DNA of 64,000 nucleotides from Candidatus Latescibacterota bacterium (lineage in GTDB: Bacteria > Latescibacterota > UBA2968), in assembly GCA_022821275.1 (NCBI GenBank), contig JAJEDY010000083.1, forward strand, positions 124,001 to 188,000. Reading direction: 5' to 3'. The notes beneath the pieces were generated by a model. The model searched no databases. It was not told the origin of the DNA and worked only from the letters and a program-made list of their open reading frames with translations. Below, in pieces: positions 35,178 to 44,880 of this stretch (positions are counted from its first letter, which is position 1; the number at the start of each line of letters is the position of its first letter). Made by a program: the position numbers and the translations under genes.

Positions 35178-35918
35178 ATGAAACGCTGGGTGATCGCAAT
35201 GCTGATCCTCACAACTCAGGTCAGCGCGGAAAACGAAAACAAAATGTCAACAGGGGATGGTAAAACCGATGAAATAATGGTCGAAATTCAAAAAAATGCC
35301 AGAGAAATCGCCACCTGCAAGACCGAACAAACGACCATCATTCGCGTTATGGATCAAGAACTGACGCTCAATGCCAGCGCGACCTTTAAGCGCCCCAACC
35401 TGATGCGTCTCGACACCGTGCAAGATCAGGTGATTATTTCACAACGTTTGTCTGATGGCGGATTGATGTGGACCTATGATCGCGAAGAAAAAATCGTCTC
35501 TAAAGTGAACCTGGGGCGCGTCTATCGCATAACCAACCTCGAAGCCGATGCAGACCAGGCCGATCCCTTGCGTCCCTTTAGAGGTTTGGAATGGACGAGT
35601 ATTCGCTACACCGCAGACGAAATATTTGAAGAACGCCCCCACCGCGTTTTTGAAGCCAAGCCCAAAGTCAATCTCTTACATGCGCAACTGCCTAACCCCC
35701 CTGTCAAAGCACAATTACTCATCAATCCCGAAGATGGCCTATTGCGCCGGATAGGCTTTTTTGATGCCGAAGACAATGAGATCATCACGCAGACCTTTCA
35801 CAATTTGACCATCAATCCAGATTTGAATGACAAATGGTTTGAATTTATAGTACCCGCGGGCGCCCATGTCATTGACGCCACCGACGACGCGATACAAGCT
35901 CTCAAAACAGCACAGTAG
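35178..35918 (+). CDS. LolA-like periplasmic outer-membrane lipoprotein carrier
   Basis: A 246-residue protein with a signal peptide (KRWVIAMLILTTQVSA) and the LolA fold pattern: ATFKRPNLMRLD, QDQVIISQRLSDGGLMWTYD and long beta strands, with the C-terminal FEFIVPAGAHVIDA. LolA carries lipoproteins through the periplasm. The protein is longer than classic LolA and is not next to ftsK, so it may be a paralogue. AAGGAG lies upstream of the ATG and overlaps the start region of the opposite TrmY gene. VanZ follows after 12 bp. Confidence 0.78.
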   Translation: MKRWVIAMLILTTQVSAENENKMSTGDGKTDEIMVEIQKNAREIATCKTEQTTIIRVMDQELTLNASATFKRPNLMRLDTVQDQVIISQRLSDGGLMWTYDREEKIVSKVNLGRVYRITNLEADADQADPLRPFRGLEWTSIRYTADEIFEERPHRVFEAKPKVNLLHAQLPNPPVKAQLLINPEDGLLRRIGFFDAEDNEIITQTFHNLTINPDLNDKWFEFIVPAGAHVIDATDDAIQALKTAQ

Positions 35919-35930
35919 GGTAGAAAAATC

Positions 35931-36338
35931 ATGACAACAACGCATTGGCGCATCGCCCTATTTGTCTGGCTACTTTTAATTTTTTTTGGTTCAAGTGGCC
36001 TGCTATCGTTCGAGAACACTGAAAAAATTTTCTTTTTTAGTGAACGAATACACCATGCGGCGCGCAAATTCGCACACATAGCGGAATATGCAATTCTGAC
36101 CTATTTGTGTTTCCGATCTCTATGGACAAAGAACCGATTTACCTCCTGTGTAGTGTGGAGCGTCCTGATATCCATTCTCTATGCGATATTGGACGAATAT
36201 CATCAATCCTTTGTACCCAGTCGCACTGGCGTCTGGACCGATGTGGTATGGGATGGCACAGGTGTCGCAATCATCATCCTATTATTGTGGTATGCGAAAC
36301 ACAGGGAAAACGGCAAAATCAGACAGTGGATTTTATAG
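35931..36338 (+). CDS. VanZ-like membrane protein
   Basis: The 135-residue protein has four hydrophobic segments and the conserved VanZ residues: KFAHIAEYAIL in the second helix region, ILDEYHQSFVPSRTG after the third, and a DVVWDGTG loop. VanZ-family proteins sit in the inner membrane; some raise tolerance to glycopeptides, most have no known task. It lies in the same direction as the LolA-like gene and the sulfatase 22 bp downstream. Confidence 0.88.
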   Translation: MTTTHWRIALFVWLLLIFFGSSGLLSFENTEKIFFFSERIHHAARKFAHIAEYAILTYLCFRSLWTKNRFTSCVVWSVLISILYAILDEYHQSFVPSRTGVWTDVVWDGTGVAIIILLLWYAKHRENGKIRQWIL

Positions 36339-36360
36339 ACTATTCAACAGGATACCCGAC

Positions 36361-37677
36361 ATGACAAAATCTGGAAAAATTGAAAAACCCAACATCCTCT
36401 TTATCCTCGCCGACGACATGGGTTGGGGCGACGTCAGCTATCACGGCTCGCATATTCGCACGCCCAACATCGACCGCCTCGCAGCCACGGGAATCGAACT
36501 CGACCAGCACTACGTCTGTCCCATGTGTACTCCCACCCGCACCTGCCTGCTCACGGGACGCCATCCCGGCCGCTTTGGACGCCACGCCACCGTCCCATCC
36601 AACGCCCCCGTCCTCCCAGATGGGTACGAAACACTCGCCTCATCCTTCCGCAATGCGGGCTACGAAACTGGCCTCTTTGGAAAATGGCATTTGGGATCCT
36701 CTCCCGAATACGGTCCCAACCAATTTGGTTTCAATACCAGCTATGGGAGTCTGGCCGGCGGCGTTGACCCGTATAACCACCGCTACAAATCAGGACCCTA
36801 CAGCGTTACCTGGCACCGCAATGGCAAACTCGTCGAAGAGCGCGGTCACGTCACCGACCTCATCGCACGAGAAGCTGTCCAGTGGATCGAAGAACAAACA
36901 GGACCCTGGTTTTGCTATGTCCCTTTCACCGCTGTTCACACCCCCATCAAAGCACCACAACACTGGATAGACCGCTATTCAGACCGGCGCTACGATCCCG
37001 ACGACAACAAAGACCGCTCATTCAAAACCTATGCCGCGTACGCCAGCCAGATGGACCACGCCATCGGCCAACTCGTCGAAACCCTTGCCCTCACCTGCCA
37101 GCGCGAAAACACCATCATCATCTTCTCATCGGACAACGGCGCCATCCCTGCCGGTCCTCTTCACGACACGGACAAATACCCGGGCCGCCACGAAGACATG
37201 CCGCGCCTGGGCAGCAACCTGCCCCTGCGAGGACAAAAATCTCAACTCTACGAAGGCGGCATTCGCACCCCATCCCTGATCAATTGGCCTTTTCATCTCC
37301 AGCCAGGCAAATGCTTTCACCCCCTCCACATAACCGATTGGATGCCAACCCTGACCAATCTCATCGGCTACACGCCCAATACCGACCCCCAATGGGATGG
37401 ACAAGACATCTGGTCCCTGCTCACGGGCGACATCGCCGTACCCGAAGAACGGTCTATCTTCTGGAACTTCAGAGGATCGTCCTTTGGCATGCGAACGGGC
37501 AATTGGAAATTGATATATGAAGAAGGCCAAACTCCCGAGGAAACCGAACTCTTTCACATCGGTTCCGACCCCTACGAAACGACAAATATTACCTCCTCAC
37601 AAACCGACCGCGTGCAGCGCATGCTCGAACACATTGCCGATGAGCGAAAACGCGACAACAGTTCAATAAGAAATTAA
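36361..37677 (+). CDS. Sulfatase (formylglycine-dependent), type 1
   Basis: ATG 36361 starts 438 residues with the sulfatase opening PNILFILADDMGWGD (metal-binding Asp18 and Asp19). The active-site motif is CTPTR at 56-60, where Cys56 is converted to formylglycine, followed by LLTGRHP. Further metal-site residues lie in GKWHLG and FSSDNGA. It lacks a signal peptide, so it may act in the cytoplasm or be exported by other means. The longer upstream frame overlaps the VanZ gene and is rejected. It desulfates a carbohydrate or aryl ester; the next gene is a second sulfatase. Confidence 0.92.
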   Translation: MTKSGKIEKPNILFILADDMGWGDVSYHGSHIRTPNIDRLAATGIELDQHYVCPMCTPTRTCLLTGRHPGRFGRHATVPSNAPVLPDGYETLASSFRNAGYETGLFGKWHLGSSPEYGPNQFGFNTSYGSLAGGVDPYNHRYKSGPYSVTWHRNGKLVEERGHVTDLIAREAVQWIEEQTGPWFCYVPFTAVHTPIKAPQHWIDRYSDRRYDPDDNKDRSFKTYAAYASQMDHAIGQLVETLALTCQRENTIIIFSSDNGAIPAGPLHDTDKYPGRHEDMPRLGSNLPLRGQKSQLYEGGIRTPSLINWPFHLQPGKCFHPLHITDWMPTLTNLIGYTPNTDPQWDGQDIWSLLTGDIAVPEERSIFWNFRGSSFGMRTGNWKLIYEEGQTPEETELFHIGSDPYETTNITSSQTDRVQRMLEHIADERKRDNSSIRN

Positions 37678-37688
37678 AAGGAGATCTT

Positions 37689-39008
37689 ATGTCCTACCGC
37701 AACGTCCTCTTACTCATAGCCGACGATTGGAGTCCTATTGCCGGATGTTATGGCAATGACATCATCAAAATGCCCAGCGTAGATGCACTTGCCGCGCGAG
37801 GCACCTTATTTAAGCACGCCTTTTGCACCACCCCATCGTGCGCAGCCAGCCGTGCCAACCTGCTCACCGGACACTACAGCCACACGCACGGACAATACGG
37901 ACACTCACACAGCATCCACAACTTCCACACGCAACTCGACATGCCGTCAATTCCCAAAACACTACAATCCGCTGGATTCACCACCGGCGTTGTCGGCAAA
38001 CTCCACGTACAACCCGAATCGGTCTATCCCTGGAACTATGAAACTGGCGGTGGACGCAACGTGCGCTCTATCGCAGACAACATCTCAAAATTCTTTGAAA
38101 GCATTGACAACGACCAGCCATTCTATCTCCACGTCGGTTATTCCGATCCCCACCGCGACTTCGGCAACAAACAAATCTATCCCGGCGTCCCCGAAGTCAC
38201 GTATTCGCCCGAGGAAGTCATCGTCCCCGATTTTTTGCCCGACCATCCAGACGTGCGATGCGAATTTGCCGAATACTACCAATCCGTCTCTCGCCTCGAC
38301 ACTGGCATTGGCATGGCCGTACAGGCACTTCAAGACGCCGGACGAACTGACGACACCCTGATCATTGTCATGAGCGACCACGGCATGCCCTTTCCCGGCG
38401 GCAAAGCCTCTTCTTTTGACACGGGCCATCACTGCCCGCTCATTATTGTGCGCCCAAATGCCGAGGCCGTTGTCAGCGACGCCCTCGTCAACTGGAACAA
38501 CATCGCCCCGACCGTCTATGAATGGTGCGGCGTTGAACCCCCAGAAGGGCTACCCGAAAAATCCCTCGTCCCCATCCTCAATGAGGCACATCCCGATGGG
38601 TTTGACGAAACCTTCTTTTCCCACACCTTCCACGAAGTCACAAATTACTATCCCTACCGGATTCTGCGCGGACGCAAATACAAATACGTGCGCAATCTCT
38701 ATCCCGAACTCACCACCCCTTTGCCCAGTGACCTGTGGGCCTCGCCCACCTGGCAAGCCATACGCAACGAAAATTTGGAAATGGGCAAACGCCGCACGGA
38801 AAAATTTCTGCATCAGGACGCCGAAGCCCTCTTCGACATTGAAAACGATCCCATGGAATCCACCAACATCATAGACGATCCCGCAGTTCAGGATATCGCC
38901 GAAGTCATGCGGCAAAAAGTTCGCACCTTCCGCAGGGAAACTCGGGACCCCTGGTGCCTGGCGTCTTACCACGCGGGCGAACCGGGTATGAGACCTGTCG
39001 CGAGGTGA
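37689..39008 (+). CDS. Sulfatase (formylglycine-dependent), type 2
   Basis: This 439-residue sulfatase starts at an ATG behind AAGGAG, 11 bp after the first one. It has RNVLLLIADDW at the N-terminus and the active-site motif CAASR at 51-55; alanine in place of proline is accepted in known C-x-(P/A)-x-R sites. GKLHVQPE, YSDPHRD and MSDHGMPFPG supply the other metal and sulfate contacts. No signal peptide is seen. The two sulfatases are only distantly related, so they likely take different sulfate esters of one polymer. A strong terminator follows. Confidence 0.9.
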   Translation: MSYRNVLLLIADDWSPIAGCYGNDIIKMPSVDALAARGTLFKHAFCTTPSCAASRANLLTGHYSHTHGQYGHSHSIHNFHTQLDMPSIPKTLQSAGFTTGVVGKLHVQPESVYPWNYETGGGRNVRSIADNISKFFESIDNDQPFYLHVGYSDPHRDFGNKQIYPGVPEVTYSPEEVIVPDFLPDHPDVRCEFAEYYQSVSRLDTGIGMAVQALQDAGRTDDTLIIVMSDHGMPFPGGKASSFDTGHHCPLIIVRPNAEAVVSDALVNWNNIAPTVYEWCGVEPPEGLPEKSLVPILNEAHPDGFDETFFSHTFHEVTNYYPYRILRGRKYKYVRNLYPELTTPLPSDLWASPTWQAIRNENLEMGKRRTEKFLHQDAEALFDIENDPMESTNIIDDPAVQDIAEVMRQKVRTFRRETRDPWCLASYHAGEPGMRPVAR

Positions 39009-39030
39009 TCGCCCTTCATACAACGAAACA

Positions 39031-39067
39031 ACCCCCGTCTAAACGTTTCAGACGGGGGTTTTATTTT
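39031..39067. terminator. Bidirectional rho-independent terminator
   Basis: A perfect 10-bp stem (ACCCCCGTCT and AGACGGGGGT) followed by T-rich sequence lies between the sulfatase pair and the convergent barrel gene. Confidence 0.92.
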
Positions 39068-39087
39068 TTACTCAGAGTGTGCAACAA

Positions 39088-40350
39088 CTAAAAATTGTAA
39101 GTCAGTCTCAGGTCAACAAAACTATCGCGTCGCGTATCGTAGTGGATATCTGCTTTGTCGATACTGAGAAGATGAATCGCCTCTATGTCCAGAGACAACT
39201 GGTCAGAGAGACGCCGGTCCAATTCGACAAATAGTGCGCGTGTGGAACGGCCCGCATCCCCCAGAATACTCGCGACAATTTCAGTACTCTGAACATCGTT
39301 GAATGCAATCCGCGTGGCAAAAAAGAAATCGTTCTCAAGCGTACTGGGCGAGCGACTCGGGGTCGCATTGCGCCCCCGCCCATCGTAATTCCATTCGCCG
39401 AGCAAGATGAGATCAACAGCCGAATCAAACACGGAATAAAACGTGTATTCACCGCCAAAGACAGAAGCCACATAATTTTCTTCCATACCCAGCAAATTTC
39501 GAGCGCCCGCACGTTGCATAGCCTCGAGCTTGAACAAATAGGAACCAACAGTGAGTTGCGCATCCAACCCAAACTGACGAATCTGATCATAGTACTGTAC
39601 AAATACCGGCATACCACTACTATCCACACCCGGCATTAGAAAAGGCTCCCGACTGGTACCGTTGAACACACTCACACCAGCATCGAAAGCACCGAAACTC
39701 TGACTGTACCGGGCAGCGAAATCCAGATACGCCTCGCTCTCATACTCGACATGTTCATCTTCCACCACGAGCGGGAGACGCAGGCGGCCGGATTTGCCGG
39801 GAAACGTGCGCGCCCGGTGATACGGCAAAACAAAAAATTCCACTACCCCCCAATCGCTGGACCAGGTAATATTGACCATCGGCTGTCCCAACTTCGCCTC
39901 TCCGTTTGGATGCTCGACCAGATCGATCTGATTGACAATATCGACCAGGTGTTGCGATTCTGTAACGCCCCAGAAGACCTGGTCAATACCCACGCGCAAC
40001 TCCCATTCACCATCGCCAATTTCGCCGAATACCAAAAAATAGGCTTCGCGCAAATCGGCATGGGTACGGCGTGAATCCGCGTTGTCATAGCGAAAAAACG
40101 GTGACAGCGTGAAACTTCTACCCTCGGCGTCTGCGAGATAGAGTTTGGGTAATACAACAAAGCCGATGGCATGCGCCCCCTGACCGGAAAAGGCACCGGC
40201 TTTGGGAAACCATCGGCTTTCGACATTCACGCGCCCGGAAAAATCGCGGTCAATTCCAATTTCGGCATGTGCGCCAACAGCAAAGACCAGAACCAAAATC
40301 CAGACAGCACCGAAAGGTAAAATATGAAGAGCGGTACGACGTAACATCAA
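39088..40350 (-). CDS. Outer-membrane beta-barrel protein of an RND-linked operon
   Basis: A 420-residue protein with a signal peptide (cleaved near VGAHA) and many alternating strands, ending in VDLRLTYNF with a terminal Phe as in barrel proteins. FRYDNADSRRTHADLREAYF and the VGIDQVFWG strand resemble the DUF1302/porin-type proteins that accompany MMPL transporters. It overlaps the LolA-like gene by 4 bp. It is likely the outer-membrane exit or acceptor of a trans-envelope export system for a lipid or hydrophobic product. Confidence 0.78.
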   Translation of the reverse strand: MMLRRTALHILPFGAVWILVLVFAVGAHAEIGIDRDFSGRVNVESRWFPKAGAFSGQGAHAIGFVVLPKLYLADAEGRSFTLSPFFRYDNADSRRTHADLREAYFLVFGEIGDGEWELRVGIDQVFWGVTESQHLVDIVNQIDLVEHPNGEAKLGQPMVNITWSSDWGVVEFFVLPYHRARTFPGKSGRLRLPLVVEDEHVEYESEAYLDFAARYSQSFGAFDAGVSVFNGTSREPFLMPGVDSSGMPVFVQYYDQIRQFGLDAQLTVGSYLFKLEAMQRAGARNLLGMEENYVASVFGGEYTFYSVFDSAVDLILLGEWNYDGRGRNATPSRSPSTLENDFFFATRIAFNDVQSTEIVASILGDAGRSTRALFVELDRRLSDQLSLDIEAIHLLSIDKADIHYDTRRDSFVDLRLTYNF

Positions 40351-41156
40351 CGCACCCGTTTCAGCCCAGTTTGTGTGAAATCGCGATCGTTGAGATCAGT
40401 CTGAAACTCAAAATCCGTCCAGGTCAGAACCGTACTTTTCCCGGTTAAATGATTGACCATCGTCATCTCACCAGCACGCCAATAACGCGCCAGATACTGC
40501 GCGTAATTCCCCAGAGTGAGTGTCTTCAGATGGGCATCCTTGCGGTCGTAATACTCTACTTTCCAGACGCGTAACTCATCCTTATCGCGCCAGACCACCT
40601 GGCGACTATAGCCCGATTTCTTATCCACGGGAAAGCGTTCTGTAACCGTGCATGTCAAATCGCCATATGCCTCGTCGCGCAGGTAACGATAGGTAAATTT
40701 CTCCACAGCCTGAGGGGTCAGATCCTCATAAGCAAATTCACTTCCCATAAAAGAGCCGGACTGGTTGGACGAACTAATGCGTTTGACGCGTTTCAGAGCA
40801 GGCAAATAAAGCCATTGGTCGTCCGCGCTTTCCCTATGCGCGTGAATAAGCAACGCCGTTCCCTTGACATCGCGCGGTTCATCGAACACAAACAGACTCT
40901 TGTCGCCATCTTCGGAGACCTCGAGAACCTTTACCCGTAGTTGGCGACGGCTCTCTTGCCCGTGTTTGTTGCGCAACATCATGGTTTGCTGAGCCGTAAA
41001 ATTGCCAAAACCCTTCTCGCGATCCTGGGAATCCTGAGCGATTTTCAACCCGGTTTCCTCTGCACTTTCGGAACGAGCGGGTGATGACACGCCGAGACAA
41101 AACAAAATAATTGGACAAAGCGCGAAAAACAGGTGTATTGGTCGTATTGGTATCAT
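40347..41156 (-). CDS. Outer-membrane lipoprotein-sorting protein (LolA-like, PF17131 type)
   Basis: The 269-residue protein has a signal peptide (hydrophobic 8-23) and the LolA-like family blocks LFVFDEPRDVKGTALL, WLYLPALKRVKRIS, FMGSEFAYEDL and a C-terminal FTQTGLKRV. Proteins of this family are encoded with RND/MMPL permeases and are thought to carry hydrophobic cargo through the periplasm. Its ends overlap both neighbours by 4 bp, which means tight translational coupling in a three-gene export operon. Confidence 0.88.
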   Translation of the reverse strand: MIPIRPIHLFFALCPIILFCLGVSSPARSESAEETGLKIAQDSQDREKGFGNFTAQQTMMLRNKHGQESRRQLRVKVLEVSEDGDKSLFVFDEPRDVKGTALLIHAHRESADDQWLYLPALKRVKRISSSNQSGSFMGSEFAYEDLTPQAVEKFTYRYLRDEAYGDLTCTVTERFPVDKKSGYSRQVVWRDKDELRVWKVEYYDRKDAHLKTLTLGNYAQYLARYWRAGEMTMVNHLTGKSTVLTWTDFEFQTDLNDRDFTQTGLKRVR

Positions 41157-43435
41157 GAATTTCTCCGATCAATGGCAATCAGTAGAGTTGGAAGAAGCAA
41201 AAAGTCGGCAACAAGCGCGAAGACAATCGTAATCGTGACCAAAAGGCCGAGTGCCCAACTCACCTCAAATCCCGATGTGGCGAACACCAGAAATCCCACT
41301 GACAACACTGCGGTCGTCGTCCATAACGCATGGCCCACCGTGTTAAAAGTATAGCGCACGGCCTCGGATGCGGGACGGCCCTCGCGTCGAGCCTTCAGAT
41401 ATTTGCTCAAAAAATGAATCGTATCATCCACGACAATCCCAAAAACAACGGCAATCACCACCGAAGAGGCAATGCCCACATGACCGACGAGATAGCCCCA
41501 CAGGCCGAAGCTCATAATCGCGGGAATAAAGTTGGGCAGAAGACTGAGGAGACCGACTCGAACACTCTTGAAGATCCAGATCAAAATGAACGAGATAAGT
41601 GCCATCGCAGTAATCGTACCGCGCAACATGCTATTGATATTCCGCAGCGTCAGATGGGCAGCGATGATGCTCAGACCCGATGCTTCGTTTGCAAAAGCGG
41701 GCGCATTTGCCTGGAGCCAGGCCTGTGCGCGTTTATCGAGCTCACGCAGATCTCGTGACCACGCATTCCTGGTCACGACACTCAGGCGCGTAGCGGATTT
41801 TGCAACATCTATGCGATCATTGAGATCACTGCCAAACGGAAGCGAAAGCTCGTAAAGCAACAGATACTGCGCCGCGAGACCCGGGTCTTCGGGCAAGAGA
41901 TAAAAAGCGGGATCATCGCCGTGCATGTTTTTATTGAGGCGTTTCATAATATCCGAAAATGCCTGGACATGGGTCACTTCGGGTTGTCCTCGGTACCACT
42001 CGGCAAAAGCATCGACCTGGCGCAGATAATCCGGATCAGTAATACCGCCTTCGCGCCCTGCACTCAGTGAATATTCCAGCTTATCTACACCCGTCAAGTT
42101 TTCAATAATATAATCCGTATCGCGCCGGAACTCGTAGCGATCATCAAAATACTGCGCCAGATTATCGCTCAGTTCGATGCGGTGAACGCCGATTATCAGG
42201 ACAATGACTACCAGACTGACAAACCAGAGCAAAAATTTGCGCCGGGCAATGACAAAGTCGGCAAAGCGATCAAAAAAGACAGTTCCCTCGGACTGAACAC
42301 GGGGGGCGCGCAACGGCAGAATCGAAAGCAATGCCGGCAATAGCGTCATGGTGTACACAAGCGCACATAATACACCAAATGCCACGTAATTGCCCAGAAC
42401 GTGAAAAGGCGGCGAATCTGAAGCATTCAGACTGAGGAACCCAATCGCCGTCGTGACCGAGGTGATAAATATCGGATAGGCATTGATGCGGATCGATTCG
42501 ACAATCGCCGCATTTCTGTCCAGACCGCGCCTCATACCCAGTAAAACACTCGTGACAATGTGTATTGAATCAGCAATGGCGATCACCATGACGATAATCG
42601 GCACGCCAGCATTGGTGGGGCTGAACACCACGCCATTCCACCCGGCGAATCCCATGGTCGTATTGATGACAAATACCAGCACGGCGACAATGGCCAAAGT
42701 GCTGAGAATCGAGCGCAGGAGAATAATAGTGGCACCTACAATGATGAGAAACACAATAGGTGTCAGGGTCTCCATGTCGTTCTTCGTAACATCGGCGAAA
42801 GTCCGATCCATGACGACATCGCCGGTCATGTAATAATCGATATCCGGGTGACTCGTACGGGCCTTGTCGAGAACCGAATTGAGATAATCGGTAATTTCGA
42901 TCACTGCCTGGTCCGCATTTTCGGGCAAGATGAAATTAATCGCCACCCCTGCCGTGCGCCCATCATGAGACACCAGACGCCCAACAATTTCGATTGCATT
43001 CAGCGCGCTCTCTTCGATACGCGCCACATCGGCATCGCTCAGTGAAGATGCGTCATCGACGAGCGGAGCGACAACCAAATCGTCATCGAGTGCTTCGCTA
43101 TGGGTATAATTGGTAAGGGAATTGACGCGACTGGAATAAGGCGCACGCCAGGCGGCTTCGGTCAATTCTTCAACCGCGCCAAGCACCTCGCGAGTGAACA
43201 CCGAGCCATCTCGCGGCGCAACGGCAATCAGTACTGCTTTGGAGGCCGAATACGTGTTCTCCAGAGCGTCGAACGCGGCGAGTTGCGGATTGTCTTCGCC
43301 AAACAGAATGCGGTAATCATTCGTAACGGTGATGAAGCGAACACCTGCCGTAATAGCCAACATGACCAGCGTTGCGAGCGCAACGACCAACCAGCGATAG
43401 CGCAAAACTGCATCGGTGTAGCGTTCTAATTGCAA
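41153..43435 (-). CDS. RND/MMPL superfamily transporter
   Basis: TTG 43435 follows GAAGGAGTG and starts 760 residues. The layout is two repeats of one N-terminal helix, a periplasmic loop and five clustered helices (about 220-400 and 600-755), as in MMPL/HpnN-type proteins. Charged residues within helices occur in IVVDDTIHFLSKYL near the second repeat. Members use proton flux to move lipids or hydrophobic compounds from the inner membrane. The gene is coupled to a LolA-like carrier and a barrel protein, giving a complete route to the outer membrane. Confidence 0.9.
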   Translation of the reverse strand: MQLERYTDAVLRYRWLVVALATLVMLAITAGVRFITVTNDYRILFGEDNPQLAAFDALENTYSASKAVLIAVAPRDGSVFTREVLGAVEELTEAAWRAPYSSRVNSLTNYTHSEALDDDLVVAPLVDDASSLSDADVARIEESALNAIEIVGRLVSHDGRTAGVAINFILPENADQAVIEITDYLNSVLDKARTSHPDIDYYMTGDVVMDRTFADVTKNDMETLTPIVFLIIVGATIILLRSILSTLAIVAVLVFVINTTMGFAGWNGVVFSPTNAGVPIIVMVIAIADSIHIVTSVLLGMRRGLDRNAAIVESIRINAYPIFITSVTTAIGFLSLNASDSPPFHVLGNYVAFGVLCALVYTMTLLPALLSILPLRAPRVQSEGTVFFDRFADFVIARRKFLLWFVSLVVIVLIIGVHRIELSDNLAQYFDDRYEFRRDTDYIIENLTGVDKLEYSLSAGREGGITDPDYLRQVDAFAEWYRGQPEVTHVQAFSDIMKRLNKNMHGDDPAFYLLPEDPGLAAQYLLLYELSLPFGSDLNDRIDVAKSATRLSVVTRNAWSRDLRELDKRAQAWLQANAPAFANEASGLSIIAAHLTLRNINSMLRGTITAMALISFILIWIFKSVRVGLLSLLPNFIPAIMSFGLWGYLVGHVGIASSVVIAVVFGIVVDDTIHFLSKYLKARREGRPASEAVRYTFNTVGHALWTTTAVLSVGFLVFATSGFEVSWALGLLVTITIVFALVADFLLLPTLLIAIDRRNS

Positions 43436-43441
43436 AAGTAG

Positions 43442-43546
43442 TCACTCCTTCGACCATTTCGGATTAAGTGCGAAGACGAGTTGTTCACCGAGGCGAATGC
43501 CTGGCACTATCGACACCGCCAGTGGATAAAGACCGTCATACCTCAC
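43442..43546 (-). CDS. Possible 34-aa ORF ahead of the RND gene
   Basis: A GTG at 43546 opens a short frame (VRYDGLYPLAVSIVPGIRLG and so on) that stops at 43442; its last codons contain the ribosome site of the RND gene. The residues look protein-like, with mixed hydrophobic and charged character, but no ribosome site precedes the GTG. It may be a leader peptide, the remnant C-terminus of a lost gene, or chance. Confidence 0.25.
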   Translation of the reverse strand: MRYDGLYPLAVSIVPGIRLGEQLVFALNPKWSKE

Positions 43547-44717
43547 CACGGCTTCGACTCGTCTGCGTGTAGCTTGTCGGGCAATCGGTAACTGATTTTA
43601 TGTTCTTCGAGCGTAGATACGTTGAGCAAGGCCATGAAGTTTTGGGTACGGTGCCCCGGTCTCCACCATAGCAGGACATTGAGGATATCCTGGATTCTGC
43701 GCCTCAGCCGCAAATATACCAGTGTCCCGGTCCTGGATATTCGACTTTTTGGAAACATGAGTTGGTCGGCGAGTTCGTCTCCAATCAACGTTCGGGAAAG
43801 GCGGTACCCAAAACCAGATAGATTATCTCGCTCTTTCTCGTCTTCAATACCGATCACGTAAGGAGCCGAGGCAATCACCGAGTTTGCCATAGCAATAGCT
43901 TCCAGACCGGGAGGCGGCTCGCAGATGTAACCCACGCGGTATATTTCGCAGGCTTCGGTCTCATTGCTGAACAGAGTGCATCGGGCACACCCATCAGATG
44001 CGCGGTATAGCGCCATATCTGCATAAAACTGTCGCGTTCTTCATCGTTTAGACGTGCGCCAATTCGCGTGGCTGACCGCAACAGCATCCCGGAAAAATTA
44101 CAGGACGCGAGCGCGATGTGGGCAGCACTGATCGGCATGCCGTGGGCTTCATGGTCCCACTCCTCAGAAGCGAGAAGATGCCGCCTGACCTGTGCATGCA
44201 CCAGCCGCAGACGGACAGACAGTTTCCAGCCCTCGCCATGTCGCTCCAGGCCACCCGGCAACATAATCTCTAAAAGGTGAAGTATATTTTGCTTTAGCCG
44301 CCGCACCCCATAATCGGTCAGCCTTCCTGTGGTGAAAAACGATTGGCTGATCAGCGTCGTGAAACCCTGTACAATAATATCCACGACGAACGAGGTGAGA
44401 AACAGATCCGAATAGGCTTGGAAGCCACGGCATCCGGGATATACTGAATCGGAATCAAACCACGCGGGCGGAGTCCCGATTTTCTCAAAAAACGCCCGTA
44501 CTGCCTGAGGCGCATCACGCAGTTTTTCCTCATCCAGATCCATTCCAGCCCTGATAAATACGCCCTGTTGCTTCTCGTCAATACCGGCTAATCCATTGAT
44601 CAGAGCATCGGCATCGGGATCGCCGATGAGCGTGTGCTGGATGTATGTTTTGGCGAGGTCGGGATCGGTCAGAAGGGCCTCTTTGTACCCGGGCTGATAG
44701 GAGGAAGGTATTTGCAC
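43543..44717 (-). pseudogene. DUF2236 (MpaB-like oxygenase) gene with a frameshift
   Basis: Two overlapping frames make one DUF2236 protein. The first (GTG 44717, behind GAGGTG) runs through DPDADALINGLAG, VDIIVQGFTTLIS and the conserved IWRYTAHLMGVPDAL, then leaves the family. The continuation LFSNETEACEIYRVGYICEP lies in the next phase. One missing base between about 43972 and 43983 explains the break. DUF2236 proteins are haem-type oxygenases such as rubber oxygenase and MpaB. The rest of the sequence is well preserved, so the change is recent, a sequencing error, or programmed shifting. Confidence 0.75.
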
Positions 44718-44880
44718 TCTATCACCTCACAAATTATCCAGGTCAGTTATCGAAACACAGGCTTAAGTTTTATAAAAAAAACCTCCTTAAACTAATAGAG
44801 AATAGTAGTAAACTTCCAACTTTTTATCAAGTCTCACTTGCTTTTTATGCTTTCAAAGAAATTTGGCCTCTTTTGAAATA

